A stretch of DNA of 64,000 nt from Bauldia sp. (GCA_020442065.1 JAGRKZ010000019.1:28816-92815), one strand, 5' to 3'. Positions 7,892-16,522 are shown, counted from the first letter of the stretch. The notes: generated by a model not told the origin, from the sequence alone. Made by a program: numbers and translations.

Positions 7892-9051
7892 AGGCGCTGG
7901 TTGACCAGGGTCGTTTCGCCCTTCTGCCGGCGATGCAGCTGATCGGCCTGCTGACCATCGCTGTCGGAGGCCCCTGGCTGTGGTTAGGAGGTGCGCTGCT
8001 GCTCGGCTTCAACCTGCTCCTCGATGACGTTGGCGCCGACTATCTCGAGATAGTCGAATCACCGAGCCGGGCCTACCTCGACGCAATGCTGTATGCCTCG
8101 GTCCCGCTGGTTGTTTTGCTGACGGCCGGGCTACTGTTCTACACCGCCTCGCCCGGAACCATCATGGCGGACTTGGCGAGTGGGTTCGGAATCGTCCGGC
8201 AAGGCGCTGCATGGTGGGTCGATTCTGCGGGGCTCGTCTTCAGCGTCGGTGTTCTCGGCGGCTTCGCCGCGGGCTCTTTCGCCCACGAACTTCTGCACCG
8301 ACCGACCCGTGGCGAATGGCTGATGAGCCAATCTCTCCTCGCCCGCTGCCTGCACGCTGCTTTCGCCCTCGAGCACATCCACGGCCATCACGTCGGCGTC
8401 GGCACGCCACACGACATTTCCACCGCGCCGCGTGGGCTAGGCTTCTGGCGCTATCTTCCCCGCACCTACGTCGGCGCGATCCGCGGCGCGGCCCGAATCG
8501 AGGCCGACCGGATGCGCCGCATGGGGCTACCTTGGTACGCGCCACGCAACAGGTTCCTGCAGGGCGTGCTCCTTGAACTCGCCATGCTGGTCGCCGTAGC
8601 TATTGTCGCAGGGCGAGCCGGTCTCGGCGCGTACCTGATCACTGCGGCGATCGGCGTGCTCATCATCGAACTCGGTAACTACGTGGCGCACTACGGCTTG
8701 GTGCGGGCTAGCGGGCGGCCGGTTCTGCCTCGACACTCCTGGAACGCGCCGCGCTTCTTTTCTTCGAGCGTCATGGTCAACGCGCCGCGTCATTCCCACC
8801 ACCATCGCTCTGCCACGACCCGCTATTGGGACCTCGCCGTGCTCGACGGCGGCGCCATCTATCCCTACGGGACCGCCGTTATGTCAGTGATTGCGCTGGT
8901 ACCGCCTTTGTGGTTCCGCGTGATGCAGCCGCATCTGGACGACTGGGACGCGCGGCAGGCGAGCAGCGAGGAACTGGAGATAATCCGCCGCTCTGCCGAC
9001 GCCGGCCGCGTACGCGCGCCGCGCGGCGCCCCGATGCCCGGCCAGCGATGA
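7888..9051 (+). CDS. AlkB-type membrane di-iron alkane/fatty-acyl hydroxylase
   Basis: This 387-residue integral membrane protein carries all the histidine boxes of the alkane 1-monooxygenase (AlkB/XylM) family: HELLHR (133-138), EHIHGHH (162-168), NYVAHYGLVR (264-273) and RHSHHHRS...RYWDL (301 on). TM segments precede and separate them. AlkB enzymes hydroxylate terminal methyl groups using O2 and rubredoxin electrons. No rubredoxin gene adjoins it. Its only operon partner is the FAAL-ACP-TR enzyme, 4-nt overlapped, so its substrate may be a carrier-bound or freshly reduced fatty chain rather than an alkane. The box in which AlkB has NYxEHYGL reads NYVAHYGL here (Ala for Glu). Functional alternatives within the superfamily are desaturase, decarboxylase or acetylenase activity. 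Confidence 0.85.
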   Translation: MKALVDQGRFALLPAMQLIGLLTIAVGGPWLWLGGALLLGFNLLLDDVGADYLEIVESPSRAYLDAMLYASVPLVVLLTAGLLFYTASPGTIMADLASGFGIVRQGAAWWVDSAGLVFSVGVLGGFAAGSFAHELLHRPTRGEWLMSQSLLARCLHAAFALEHIHGHHVGVGTPHDISTAPRGLGFWRYLPRTYVGAIRGAARIEADRMRRMGLPWYAPRNRFLQGVLLELAMLVAVAIVAGRAGLGAYLITAAIGVLIIELGNYVAHYGLVRASGRPVLPRHSWNAPRFFSSSVMVNAPRHSHHHRSATTRYWDLAVLDGGAIYPYGTAVMSVIALVPPLWFRVMQPHLDDWDARQASSEELEIIRRSADAGRVRAPRGAPMPGQR

Positions 9052-9121
9052 GCCAGCGAGCACCGCCTTGATGGAGTATTGCGGCAGGTCGTGCCCCCAC
9101 TGCGTCGCCGAAGCGTCGTGA

Positions 9122-9316
9122 GTTGACGTTCTCGTCGGCTACAGCAGGAGCAAGGCTCTCGGCCGCGACGGCAACGATAACTTCATAGCGCTTGAAGGTG
9201 TCGCCGTTCTCAAAGGGGGCGATGGCGACGATCTCCTCCGCGGCAACGGTATGAGCAAACTCGCTGGCAACGATGGCGACGATGTCTTCGTCTTCGACAT
9301 TCTTGGAGGCGTCGAC
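9122..9316 (+). pseudogene. RTX (calcium-binding repeat) protein remnant
   Basis: Without any start codon, the frame reads DVLVGYSRSKALG, RDGNDNFIALEG, LKGGDGDDLLRGNG and LAGNDGDDVFVFD. These are classic GGxGxDxLx nonapeptide repeats of secreted type I-system proteins. An in-frame TGA precedes it at 9119-9121. The frame runs to exactly the first base of the IS3-like end at 9317, where homology stops. The simplest reading is an RTX gene disrupted by the insertion and then eroded. No type I secretion gene is in the window, and no RTX sequence was recognised on the far side of the element. Confidence 0.7.
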
Positions 9317-9381
9317 TGTCCGTCGTCAGAGTTTTTGGGACAGCGAGCGGCTTCATTTTAGGGAGGGCTCTGGCTCGTCTG
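9317..9381 (-). repeat. IS3-like terminal sequence
   Basis: It begins TGTCCGTCGTCA and ends GGCTCTGGCTCGTCTG, and is related to 709-772. It lies about 70 bp beyond the 3' end of the transposase remnant and directly abuts the RTX fragment. This marks it as the right end of the element. Confidence 0.6.
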
Positions 9382-9451
9382 GTTGATGATGCTAAGCGGC
9401 TTGCCGACGATGCAGCAAGCGTCGGTCTTCGATGGTCTGTCGTTCGATCCT

Positions 9452-10143
9452 TTACCGTTCGATGAGGATTGTCTGGCCACGCCCGAAGTAGACATCGGCG
9501 GGCGTCAGGTTGCCGAGGCTCTCGTGGTAGCGCAGGTGATTGTAGTGGGCGACAGAGGCGCCGATCTGCGCCTCGAGCTCGCCGGGCAGGTAGTAGTTTT
9601 TAAGCAGAATGCCGTTCTTGAGGGTCTGGTGCCAGCGCTCGATAGGGCGCGCCGCGGACATGATCGATGTCCTGGCCTTCGAGCCATTCGGCCAGGTCGG
9701 CCGAGACGTAGCTCGGGCCATTGTCCGACAGGAGCCGCGGCCGGTGAATGACCTTGGCCCTGTCGAGCCCCGACGCCTCCAACGCCAGATCGAGGGTGGC
9801 GGTGACGTCGTCGGCCGCCATCGAGGTGCACAGCTTCCAGGTGATGATGTAGCGGGAGAAGTCGTCGAGCACGGTCGACAGATAATACCACCCCCATCCG
9901 ATGACCTTCAGATAGGTGAAGTCGGTCGTCCTGATCATCGAAGAGGGCGTCGGCGTGCTTGAGACAGGCGGAGACGAAACGTCGATCGGCCGCGGTGAAG
10001 CCTGGGTGATTCCTTTCCGCGCGTCGCCGATTGCCCTGAACGGCAACCTTCGCTGCCTCGTTTGCCCCCCACCTTCCTCTTAGCGGGTCCTCTTGCGCAG
10101 TCCTGATCTCAAGGAACCCTCCACGTCTGTACCGTATGAGCAT
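9452..10143 (-). pseudogene. IS3-family transposase OrfB (rve integrase core), frameshifted
   Basis: Pieces of one DDE transposase are spread over different minus-strand frames. One piece has the first catalytic Asp in TTDFTYLKVIGWGWYYLS, with LDDFSRYIITWKL, and the second Asp in LLSDNGPSY. The last part, in another frame at 9452-9721, gives the catalytic Glu in IERWHQTLKN, followed by HYNHLRYHESLGNLTPADVYFGRG. The frame changes near 9660-9700, where the normal HHPQTQGK segment is lost, and the N-terminal part is also out of frame. Family members transpose by copy-out/paste-in. This copy is dead. Confidence 0.85.
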
Positions 10144-10219
10144 CGTCGTTCGGGTTACGGCAAATCACCCGTGCGCAGATACACCAAGCCCTAGCTTGAG
10201 CCCGCAGCAGCCCGCAAAT

Positions 10220-10948
10220 TCAGACTCCGACCATGCGGCGCTGCTCGGCATCGAGCTCGGCGATAACTGCGGAATCGAGATACTTCACCCAATCCGTCTG
10301 CCTCCGACGGCCCGCCCGAGTGTAGTACACGTGTACCGCCCTGCGCCGGTCACCACTGATGTTCTTCGAGGCGGCGTGGAGTACGTGGGCATCGAACACC
10401 ACGACGCTGCCGGCCCGTGCGGTGATTTGGATTACCCGCGGATCGTCATCCCCAGCGAGCTCGACCGTCTTATGCGTGCCTGGCACGAAACGGGTTGCGC
10501 CGTTGTTCGGCGAGATGTCGTCGATAGCCCACAGGCTGTTGACCACGACTGGTCCCTCCGGCCCGACTGGTCCCTCATCGCGATGCAGGGTCTGTCGGCC
10601 GTGGCCTCGCAGCGGTTCGAGCGAGTTCATTGAGCTGAGGCTGCAGTCTGCGCCGAGAACCGCCGCCACTACGTCGAATATCGGGGAGCGGCGCATCAGG
10701 CCGCGGAACCAAGCATCCTTGCCGACAAGCACCGACGCCCAGTTGAATTCGGTCGAGCGGCACATTAGCTCCGCGCCGGCGGCGCCACTTGAGGTGTCGA
10801 TCATCGGCTTGTCGACGTATGGATCGAAACTGTCATAGAGCCGGTCCAATATGATGCGGGCCCGAGCCAACTCATCATCGTTGAGTATATCCTCGAACAC
10901 CGTGAAGCCTATCGCCCGCAGTTCGGCCAGGCGGGTGCTGGTACCCAT
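10220..10948 (-). CDS. Phytanoyl-CoA dioxygenase (PhyH) family oxygenase
   Basis: This 242-residue protein has the double-stranded beta-helix pattern of Fe(II)/2-oxoglutarate oxygenases: HRDEGP supplies the HxD pair, HVLHAASKN the distal His, and RRRAVHVYYTR the 2-oxoglutarate Arg. PhyH-type enzymes hydroxylate small molecules, including acyl-CoAs, ectoine and natural products. It is the last gene of a minus-strand operon (ABC importer, SDRs, aminotransferase) and starts at ATG 10948 after a GAGGGAG ribosome site. Within a catabolic locus it probably hydroxylates or demethylates the imported compound or a breakdown product. The exact substrate cannot be read from the sequence. Confidence 0.85.
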   Translation of the reverse strand: MGTSTRLAELRAIGFTVFEDILNDDELARARIILDRLYDSFDPYVDKPMIDTSSGAAGAELMCRSTEFNWASVLVGKDAWFRGLMRRSPIFDVVAAVLGADCSLSSMNSLEPLRGHGRQTLHRDEGPVGPEGPVVVNSLWAIDDISPNNGATRFVPGTHKTVELAGDDDPRVIQITARAGSVVVFDAHVLHAASKNISGDRRRAVHVYYTRAGRRRQTDWVKYLDSAVIAELDAEQRRMVGV

Positions 10949-10972
10949 AACGCTCTCCCTCTTTCGGTCCCC

Positions 10973-11764
10973 TCAAAGCAGCGAAAAGCCGCCGTCGACT
11001 ATCAAGTTGTGGCCGGTGACGAACGCAGCTCCGGGCGAGGCAAGGAAAACGATCGCCGCCTCAAGATCAGCCGGCTGGCCAAGCCGCCGCACCGGCGTGC
11101 GCGCGACAAGAGCCTGGCGAGTTCCAGGGCCGATCAGGCCGGTGGTTCGTTCGGTTTCCATCATCCCTGGACTAAGGGCGTTAACAGTGATCCCTGCCGG
11201 CCCGAGGATCGCCGCCAGGTGCCGGGTGAGACCGATCAACCCGGCCTTGCTCGCGCCATAGGAGGGTAGGTCAAACGAAGCCGCGTCCGGATAAAGGTCG
11301 CGGTGCGGGGCGAGCGTCCCGTAGACGGACGCCACGTTAATGATCCGCCCGCTGCCAGTCGCCGCCATTCCCGGCGCAAAAACCTGACTGAGCTGGAACG
11401 CTGCTGTGAGGTTGATGGCCAGGACCCTGTCCCAATCCTCGCCTTTCACTGCCTGCCAAGGCTGCCGGTCGCTGGTCCCGGCGTTGTTGACAAGAATGTC
11501 CACGTGGCCAGCCAACCTCGCGATACGCTGCACATCCACGTCCTTTGTGACGTCCGCGGGAATCCGATCCGATGTGCATCCCATCGTCGCCAGTGCGTCC
11601 GCTGTTTCGGCCAGAAGAGACTCACGCCGACCCACCAGACAGAGCCGGGCGCCGGCTTTCGCGAGGCCAATCGCCATCGCTTTGCCAAGCCCGGTCCCTG
11701 CGCCAGTGACCAGCGCGGTCTTGCCGGCGAGCACAGCATCTTCCGGAGTTGCCTGGGCTTTCAA
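10973..11764 (-). CDS. SDR-family oxidoreductase
   Basis: This is a classical short-chain dehydrogenase of 263 residues. It has TGAGTGLG (coenzyme binding), NNAG, catalytic Ser in NVASVYG, and YGASK, and ends in VDGGFSLL. The segment between the catalytic Ser and Tyr is long (LAPHRDLYPDAASFDLP), as in many sugar/polyol dehydrogenases and the neighbouring SDR at 14687. A longer frame exists upstream. I chose TTG at 11764, overlapping the aminotransferase stop (TTGA), because it gives the normal family length. It is likely NAD(P)-dependent oxidation of a hydroxyl in the catabolic pathway. A GGGG-type ribosome site is weak, so the start is tentative. Confidence 0.85.
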   Translation of the reverse strand: MKAQATPEDAVLAGKTALVTGAGTGLGKAMAIGLAKAGARLCLVGRRESLLAETADALATMGCTSDRIPADVTKDVDVQRIARLAGHVDILVNNAGTSDRQPWQAVKGEDWDRVLAINLTAAFQLSQVFAPGMAATGSGRIINVASVYGTLAPHRDLYPDAASFDLPSYGASKAGLIGLTRHLAAILGPAGITVNALSPGMMETERTTGLIGPGTRQALVARTPVRRLGQPADLEAAIVFLASPGAAFVTGHNLIVDGGFSLL

Positions 11765-12696
11765 GGGCTGCCCCGTTCGGCCGGCTGGGCCACCGCACGC
11801 CGAAGCGCTTGGGCCGGAATGTCCATGCCGACCTTCTCGCTCCATGCTCTGATCAATCGTCGAGCAATCGGCCCGGGCTTGCCATCGCCAATCGCCCGCC
11901 CATGGGCGCGGGTGATGGGCATGAGGCAGTAGGAGGTCGCAGTGGCAAACGCCTCGTCCGCCGTCGCAAGGTCGTAGGGCCAGATGTCCTCTTCGCGTAC
12001 CTCCAACCCGAGCTCGCGCGCCAGGTCGATGACAACAGCACGGCTGATGCCGGCAAGCGCCGCCTCGGTGGTCGGCGTGCGCAATACGCCATCCCGGACC
12101 ACGAAGAGGTTCCAGCCGGTGCCTTCGGCAAGCCGCCCGGCGAGGTCGAGAAGCAGTGGCGCTGCGCCGCGTTCGATGTCGGCGGCCTCGCGCTCGGCTA
12201 TCGCTTGGTAGAGGCGGCTCCGGTGTTTCACGCGGGCGTCGAGGGTCTGGGACGACTGCTGACGGACGGTTGGGAAAACCACCGAGATACCGCTTTCGTA
12301 GGATCCGGCGAAACGGTGAAATGGGAGGCGGATGGGGTGAAGGAGGAGCGTGAAGTCATCATATGAGACGCCCGGATCCCGATAGTATGCGAACGTCCCT
12401 CGCGTCACATCCAGCTTTAGAAGCAATTCGTCTTCGGGATCGAAAGCGGTGGCGTTGCGCTCGACCATTTCGGCGAGGAGGGACGCAAGATCGATTGTCG
12501 GGTCCACATCTATTCGAGCGATCCGGCAGGAATCCCGGAATCGAGCTAGATGACGCGACACTTCGTAGGGCTTGCGTCGAAAGGTGCGGAGTGTCTCGGT
12601 GATCGTCTCGCCATACATCAGGCCGGAATCGAAGAGCGAGATCTTCGCTTCCGACGCCGGTACCCAGTCGCCGTGGACGTAGCAAACGGATTCCAT
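11761..12696 (-). CDS. Class IV (fold-type IV) PLP aminotransferase
   Basis: This 311-residue protein has the branched-chain/D-amino-acid aminotransferase fold: FDSGLMYGETITETLR near the N-terminus, the PLP lysine in DARVKHRSRLYQ at ~156, LAEGTGWNLFVVRDG at ~191, and a TSYCLMPI motif near the C-terminus. The family uses D-amino acids, branched-chain amino acids or aryl amines, or lyses aminodeoxychorismate. The genomic setting (importer, SDRs, second aminotransferase at 19439) points to catabolic transamination, not amino-acid biosynthesis. It overlaps the downstream SDR by 4 nt and lies 12 nt after the M24 gene. Confidence 0.9.
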   Translation of the reverse strand: MESVCYVHGDWVPASEAKISLFDSGLMYGETITETLRTFRRKPYEVSRHLARFRDSCRIARIDVDPTIDLASLLAEMVERNATAFDPEDELLLKLDVTRGTFAYYRDPGVSYDDFTLLLHPIRLPFHRFAGSYESGISVVFPTVRQQSSQTLDARVKHRSRLYQAIAEREAADIERGAAPLLLDLAGRLAEGTGWNLFVVRDGVLRTPTTEAALAGISRAVVIDLARELGLEVREEDIWPYDLATADEAFATATSYCLMPITRAHGRAIGDGKPGPIARRLIRAWSEKVGMDIPAQALRRAVAQPAERGSP

Positions 12697-12708
12697 CCCG
12701 CCTTTCCC

Positions 12709-13827
12709 TCATCTCGGCAGACGCGACAAGCGTCGCACGCCGCGCTCGGTCACCACGTAGTCATCCTCGATACGAACCCCGCCGCGCAGGTCGTCGAAAT
12801 AGGCTGCTGGCTCGACCGCGATTACATCACCCGCCTCGAATACCTCGTCACCGTCGGTCGCGATCCACGGTGCCTCGTGGGGCCGAAGTCCGATGCCGTG
12901 GCCGGTCAGGTGGAAGTAATCCCCAGCGGTCTGGCGCCAGGCGGACTGGTGAGCGCGGAGCGCGCGGTCGAGTTCCCCCACGGGCAGACCGGGCCGCACC
13001 ATATCCTCCACCAGATCGAGCGCGCCGATCGTCACGTCGATCGCTCGGGCGAGGGTCGGGCCTGGGTCGCCGATGGGATAGGTGCGGCACATGTCGGCCC
13101 AGTACCCGCCCCGATTCGGAAAGTAGTCGATGACAAACGAGTCCCCGGCAGCAAGCACACGGCCAGTGGGCGGGCCCCCGGCTTCGCCACCGCCCGGTCC
13201 AGCCATGAAGTCGCCACCGAAGGCGACAGCGGTCCTGGCGGCCGAATCGACCGCCTCACGGATCGCCTGATAGACCATGAGTTCCGTTGCGCCGGGCTTT
13301 ACCGCCTCGGCGGCCGCCCCGAGCGCCAGATCCGCGAGAGAGACATTGTGCTCGATGATGGCAAGTTCATCGGGATCCTTACGGCGTCGAAGGCGGATGA
13401 GCGCACTGGCGATGTCCACAGTGGGAGCGCCGGCCCGCGCGAGTCCGGAGACTATCCAGGCGGGCGCTCCGGAGGTATCGATCGCGACCGGCCCATGTCC
13501 GGCCAGAGCGGAGAGCCGCAACGCTGCGGCGGTGGCTAGTTCCCGGTTGTGGTGGACGGCGCGATCGCGCCGGATACCTTTCATGACAATCACTTCGCTC
13601 GCGATCGAGGCGCTCGCCTCGCCCGCGAAGAGATAAGCGATGGCTTCTCCCGAGGTCACGATGAGCACCGCTGGCCAGCCGTGGGGCGACGACGACCCCA
13701 CGGCCCAGCGGATAACGTCGGGTTCGTGAAGCACCGCCGCTCCCGCTCCTAATTCTTCCATCGCGTCGCGGAGCCGCTCAAGCCGGCCAGCACATCCCTC
13801 AAGGGAGAGGTCGGGGCAGGTCAGCAT
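12709..13827 (-). CDS. M24 (creatinase / Xaa-Pro aminopeptidase-like) hydrolase
   Basis: This 372-residue, two-domain protein has a creatinase-type N-terminal domain and a pita-bread M24 domain. All five metal ligands appear present: Asp in FVIDYFP, Asp in WADMCRTYP, His in LTGHGIGLRPHE, Glu in AVEPAAY and Glu in RIEDDYVV. With metals kept, a peptidase or amidohydrolase of prolidase type is more likely than a metal-free creatinase. In this locus it may cleave an amide or peptide bond in the imported compound. It sits in the minus operon, 44 nt from the preceding SDR gene. Confidence 0.9.
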   Translation of the reverse strand: MLTCPDLSLEGCAGRLERLRDAMEELGAGAAVLHEPDVIRWAVGSSSPHGWPAVLIVTSGEAIAYLFAGEASASIASEVIVMKGIRRDRAVHHNRELATAAALRLSALAGHGPVAIDTSGAPAWIVSGLARAGAPTVDIASALIRLRRRKDPDELAIIEHNVSLADLALGAAAEAVKPGATELMVYQAIREAVDSAARTAVAFGGDFMAGPGGGEAGGPPTGRVLAAGDSFVIDYFPNRGGYWADMCRTYPIGDPGPTLARAIDVTIGALDLVEDMVRPGLPVGELDRALRAHQSAWRQTAGDYFHLTGHGIGLRPHEAPWIATDGDEVFEAGDVIAVEPAAYFDDLRGGVRIEDDYVVTERGVRRLSRLPR

Positions 13828-13871
13828 GACGAGGTAGCTCCTGGTTTATCGGCAGCAGGGTCTTGGGATTG

Positions 13872-14693
13872 TCAATGCATGGCCCAGCCGCCATCGACGG
13901 TGATGCATTGCCCGGTGATGAAATCCGCATCGCGCGAGGCAAGGAAGGTGACCAGCGCTGCAATATCGGCGGGCTCGCCCCGACGCTTGATCGATTGGAA
14001 ATCGAGGAGCATGCGGTCGATCTCGGCTGGATCGCCATACGCAGCCTCCGCGTCGGTCCGGATCGCTCCGACGATGATAGTGTTGACGGTGATGCCGTCC
14101 GCTCCCATTTCGCGCGCAAGGACGCGGCCCATCCCTTCCAGTGCGCTCTTCGAGGTCGTGTAGTGGATGTTGCCCGGCCGCCCTAGCGGGCTCCGCACCG
14201 AGCCCATGGTGATGATCCGCCCGCGGCCTTTCGCCTGCATGAAGGGGTGAACGGCTCGGGCGCAGAGAAAGGCACCAGTGACGTTGGCGCGGAGAATGCG
14301 ATCCCACGCCGGGGCGTCGATCTCAGACCAGGGCGCGGCGCCTGCGACCGATGCCGCGGCGTTGTTGACGAGAACAGTCGGTGCGCCCAGGTCGGAGCGC
14401 GCCGCCTCGACCATTCGCGTGACGTCTGCCTCGCTACCGACATCGCCGTCCACGGTGATAGCCCGGCCGCCGGCCCGCACGATCGCGGCAACGACATCCT
14501 CTGCATCGCCACGCGCGTTGTCGCGGTGATAGTGGACTGCTACAGCGGCACCCTCGGCGGCGAGGCGGATGGAGGTGGCGGCGCCAATGTTTCGAGCAGC
14601 CCCGGTGACGAGGGCGACCTCGCCGGCAAGGCGGAGGGTACCGCCGGTCGTCGGTGCCCCCCTCTCAGCGAGCGCTGGTCCGCCAGCTACCAT
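13872..14693 (-). CDS. SDR-family oxidoreductase
   Basis: This 273-residue short-chain dehydrogenase has TGAARNIG, NNAAAS, catalytic Ser in MGSVRSPLG, YTTSK and a terminal VDGGWAMH. About 25 residues precede the first strand. The ATG at 14693 overlaps the stop of the upstream SDR gene. A TTG nine bases earlier is possible, but the ATG/TAG overlap is the usual coupling. It resembles 3-oxoacyl-ACP-reductase-like dehydrogenases. The substrate is unknown, and the role is inferred from membership in the operon. Confidence 0.85.
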   Translation of the reverse strand: MVAGGPALAERGAPTTGGTLRLAGEVALVTGAARNIGAATSIRLAAEGAAVAVHYHRDNARGDAEDVVAAIVRAGGRAITVDGDVGSEADVTRMVEAARSDLGAPTVLVNNAAASVAGAAPWSEIDAPAWDRILRANVTGAFLCARAVHPFMQAKGRGRIITMGSVRSPLGRPGNIHYTTSKSALEGMGRVLAREMGADGITVNTIIVGAIRTDAEAAYGDPAEIDRMLLDFQSIKRRGEPADIAALVTFLASRDADFITGQCITVDGGWAMH

Positions 14694-15475
14694 ATGGTCC
14701 AACCGCCATCCACGCGGATTTCCTCGCCCGTGATGAAGGCCGCATCCTCGGAGGCGAGGAAGGCGACCGCGTGGGCGATCTCCTCGGGCTTGCCGAAGCG
14801 GCCGACCGGGGTCATCTCGCAGAGCTTCCGGATCACCTCGTCCGAGATCAGTCCCTCGGACTGTTCGGTGATCACCATGCCGGGGCTGATGGTGTTGACC
14901 GTCACGCCCCAGCGCGCGACCGCCGCAGCAAGGTCCCGGGTGAGGTTGAGGATCGCGCCTTTCGAGGTGTGGTAGGCGGGCTGGCGCCTGGGACCGGCAG
15001 TGCCTTCTTCGACGAAGGTGTCATAGAGGGCCGGGTTGAGCCCGAGGACGCCATAGACCGAGCCAATGTTGACGATGCGGCCCCATCCGCGCTTGCGCAT
15101 CCCCGGCAGCACCGCCTGGGCCATGAAGAAGGCGGCGTCGACATTGGTCGTCATCACCCGCCGCCACTCGGCCTCGGAGGCAGAGAACAGCGGCTCGATC
15201 GAGGATACACCGGCATTGTTGACGAGAATGTCGACGCGGCCGAAGCGATCGAGGGCATCGCTTACCACGCGCTCGCGGTCGGCGGCTTGGGTGATATCGG
15301 CGGAAAGTGCGGCGACCGGATTGTCGGCGGGTCCGCGCGACACCGTGTCGGCGAGCGGCAATTCACGCCGGCCGACAATTAGAGTCCGAATACCGGAGCG
15401 CGCGAGCTTCAGCGCAATGGCCTGGCCAATACCGGTGCCGGCGCCGGTCACGATCGCCACGTGCGGTTCTGTCAC
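14687..15475 (-). CDS. SDR-family oxidoreductase
   Basis: This 262-residue protein has TGAGTGIG, NNAGVSS, NIGSVYG and YHTSK, and ends in VDGGWTIW. Like the SDR at 10973 it carries a long insertion before the catalytic Tyr (LNPALYDTFVEEG), seen in sugar-acid and polyol dehydrogenases. The two may be paralogues acting on similar hydroxylated substrates. It is the first enzyme gene after the ABC importer. A GC-rich hairpin at 15512-15542 lies between it and the binding-protein gene. Confidence 0.85.
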   Translation of the reverse strand: MTEPHVAIVTGAGTGIGQAIALKLARSGIRTLIVGRRELPLADTVSRGPADNPVAALSADITQAADRERVVSDALDRFGRVDILVNNAGVSSIEPLFSASEAEWRRVMTTNVDAAFFMAQAVLPGMRKRGWGRIVNIGSVYGVLGLNPALYDTFVEEGTAGPRRQPAYHTSKGAILNLTRDLAAAVARWGVTVNTISPGMVITEQSEGLISDEVIRKLCEMTPVGRFGKPEEIAHAVAFLASEDAAFITGEEIRVDGGWTIW

Positions 15476-15511
15476 CTGGGGCTTCCTTGGTACCTTCAGC
15501 CGTGACGGAAC

Positions 15512-15542
15512 GCGGCCGGCAGGGCTTGCGCCCGCCGGCCGC
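15512..15542. terminator. Intra-operon hairpin after the binding-protein gene
   Basis: A perfect 9-bp inverted repeat, GCGGCCGGC ... GCCGGCCGC, with a 13-nt loop follows the substrate-binding-protein stop. There is no T tract. It probably protects or partly terminates the message, giving more binding protein than downstream enzymes. Confidence 0.5.
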
Positions 15543-15553
15543 GGAGCGGCCTG

Positions 15554-16522
15554 CTATGGACAGGCGTCGACGTAGAGCGCCTTTTTCACATCGGGGCTGT
15601 CAATGTTGTCCCGCGTGGCGACGAGCATTGGCGGGTAGTAGACATCCTCGAGTGTCGCGGGGTCGACCTCGCCGCGGATAATCTGCGTCACCAGCTTCAC
15701 CGAGTCGTAGCCCTCGAGATAGGGCGATTGAACCACGAGCGCGTCGTAGACGCCCTCCTTGAGGTCGCGGACCTGCTGCGGATCAGCGTCATAGGCGATG
15801 ATCTTGATCTTGCCGCCGAGGCCGGCACCGATCACCGCCGAGGAGGTACCAACCGCCGCGTTCGAATGCGTCGTGTAGATGCCCTTGAGGTCGGGATTGG
15901 CCTGGATCGCGGCGGCGACGACCTCGGCGGCCTTGTTCTGGTCAGAGCCGGGATACTCGATCGGAAGCACCGTGATCTTGGGGTACTTCTCCTTGATCAC
16001 GTTGACGAAGCCGTCGGCCCGCTGCTGGTTGCCGACGACGCCGGGGTTCAGCGCGACAATCAGCACCGTGCCCTCGCCGCCGATAGCCTCCGCCATGGCC
16101 TCCGCGGCGAGGCCGCCAGCAGTGAGGTTGTCGGTGCGCATGTTCTGGACGTCGACCGGCTGGTTTAGGCTGCCGTCGACGGTTACCACCGGAATTTTCT
16201 TGTTCTTGACGAGGTCGTCGACGATGCTGATCAGCGCGTCCGGATCGTTGGGCGCGAGTACCATGCCGGCGGGGTCGCGCTCGATAGCAGCCTGCAGGAT
16301 GGGCATCTGAAGATTAATGTCCCACTGCGGGGCGCCCTGCCAGTTTAACTCGACGCCGAGTTCCTTGGCGGCATCACGGGCGCCGCATTCCATGGTCGTG
16401 TAGAAGGGGATGCCGACCATCCCAGCCACGAACTCAATCTTCTCGCCCGCCGCAAGCGCCGGACCGGCCAGGATCGTTGTGAGCGACAGGGTTAGCGTCA
16501 GATACTTCAGGCGTTTGGTCAT
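15554..16522 (-). CDS. Sugar-type ABC transporter substrate-binding protein (RbsB-like)
   Basis: This 322-residue protein has a Sec signal (basic MTKRLKY, hydrophobic LTLTLSLTTILAG, cleavage after PALA near residue 24) and a type I periplasmic-binding fold: GIPFYTTMECGARDAAKELG, GMVLAPNDPDAL, PVVTVDGSL, GNQQRADGF, GIYTTHSNAAVG and KIIAYDADPQQV. This is the CUT2 family, which captures monosaccharides, polyols and autoinducer-2-like compounds. Permease and ATPase genes lie directly upstream in the same operon. The ligand may be a sugar or amino-sugar-like molecule, judging by the family and the mannonate-dehydratase-like and aminotransferase genes nearby. Confidence 0.9.
   Translation of the reverse strand: MTKRLKYLTLTLSLTTILAGPALAAGEKIEFVAGMVGIPFYTTMECGARDAAKELGVELNWQGAPQWDINLQMPILQAAIERDPAGMVLAPNDPDALISIVDDLVKNKKIPVVTVDGSLNQPVDVQNMRTDNLTAGGLAAEAMAEAIGGEGTVLIVALNPGVVGNQQRADGFVNVIKEKYPKITVLPIEYPGSDQNKAAEVVAAAIQANPDLKGIYTTHSNAAVGTSSAVIGAGLGGKIKIIAYDADPQQVRDLKEGVYDALVVQSPYLEGYDSVKLVTQIIRGEVDPATLEDVYYPPMLVATRDNIDSPDVKKALYVDACP

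Larger units (their letters stand above)
9317..10143 (-). mobile_element. Decayed IS3-family insertion sequence
   Basis: It comprises the right-end sequence at 9317 plus an out-of-frame orfB transposase. The upstream orfA and a clear left end were not found, so the element is partial and cannot move by itself. The far boundary near 10143 is approximate. Confidence 0.65.
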
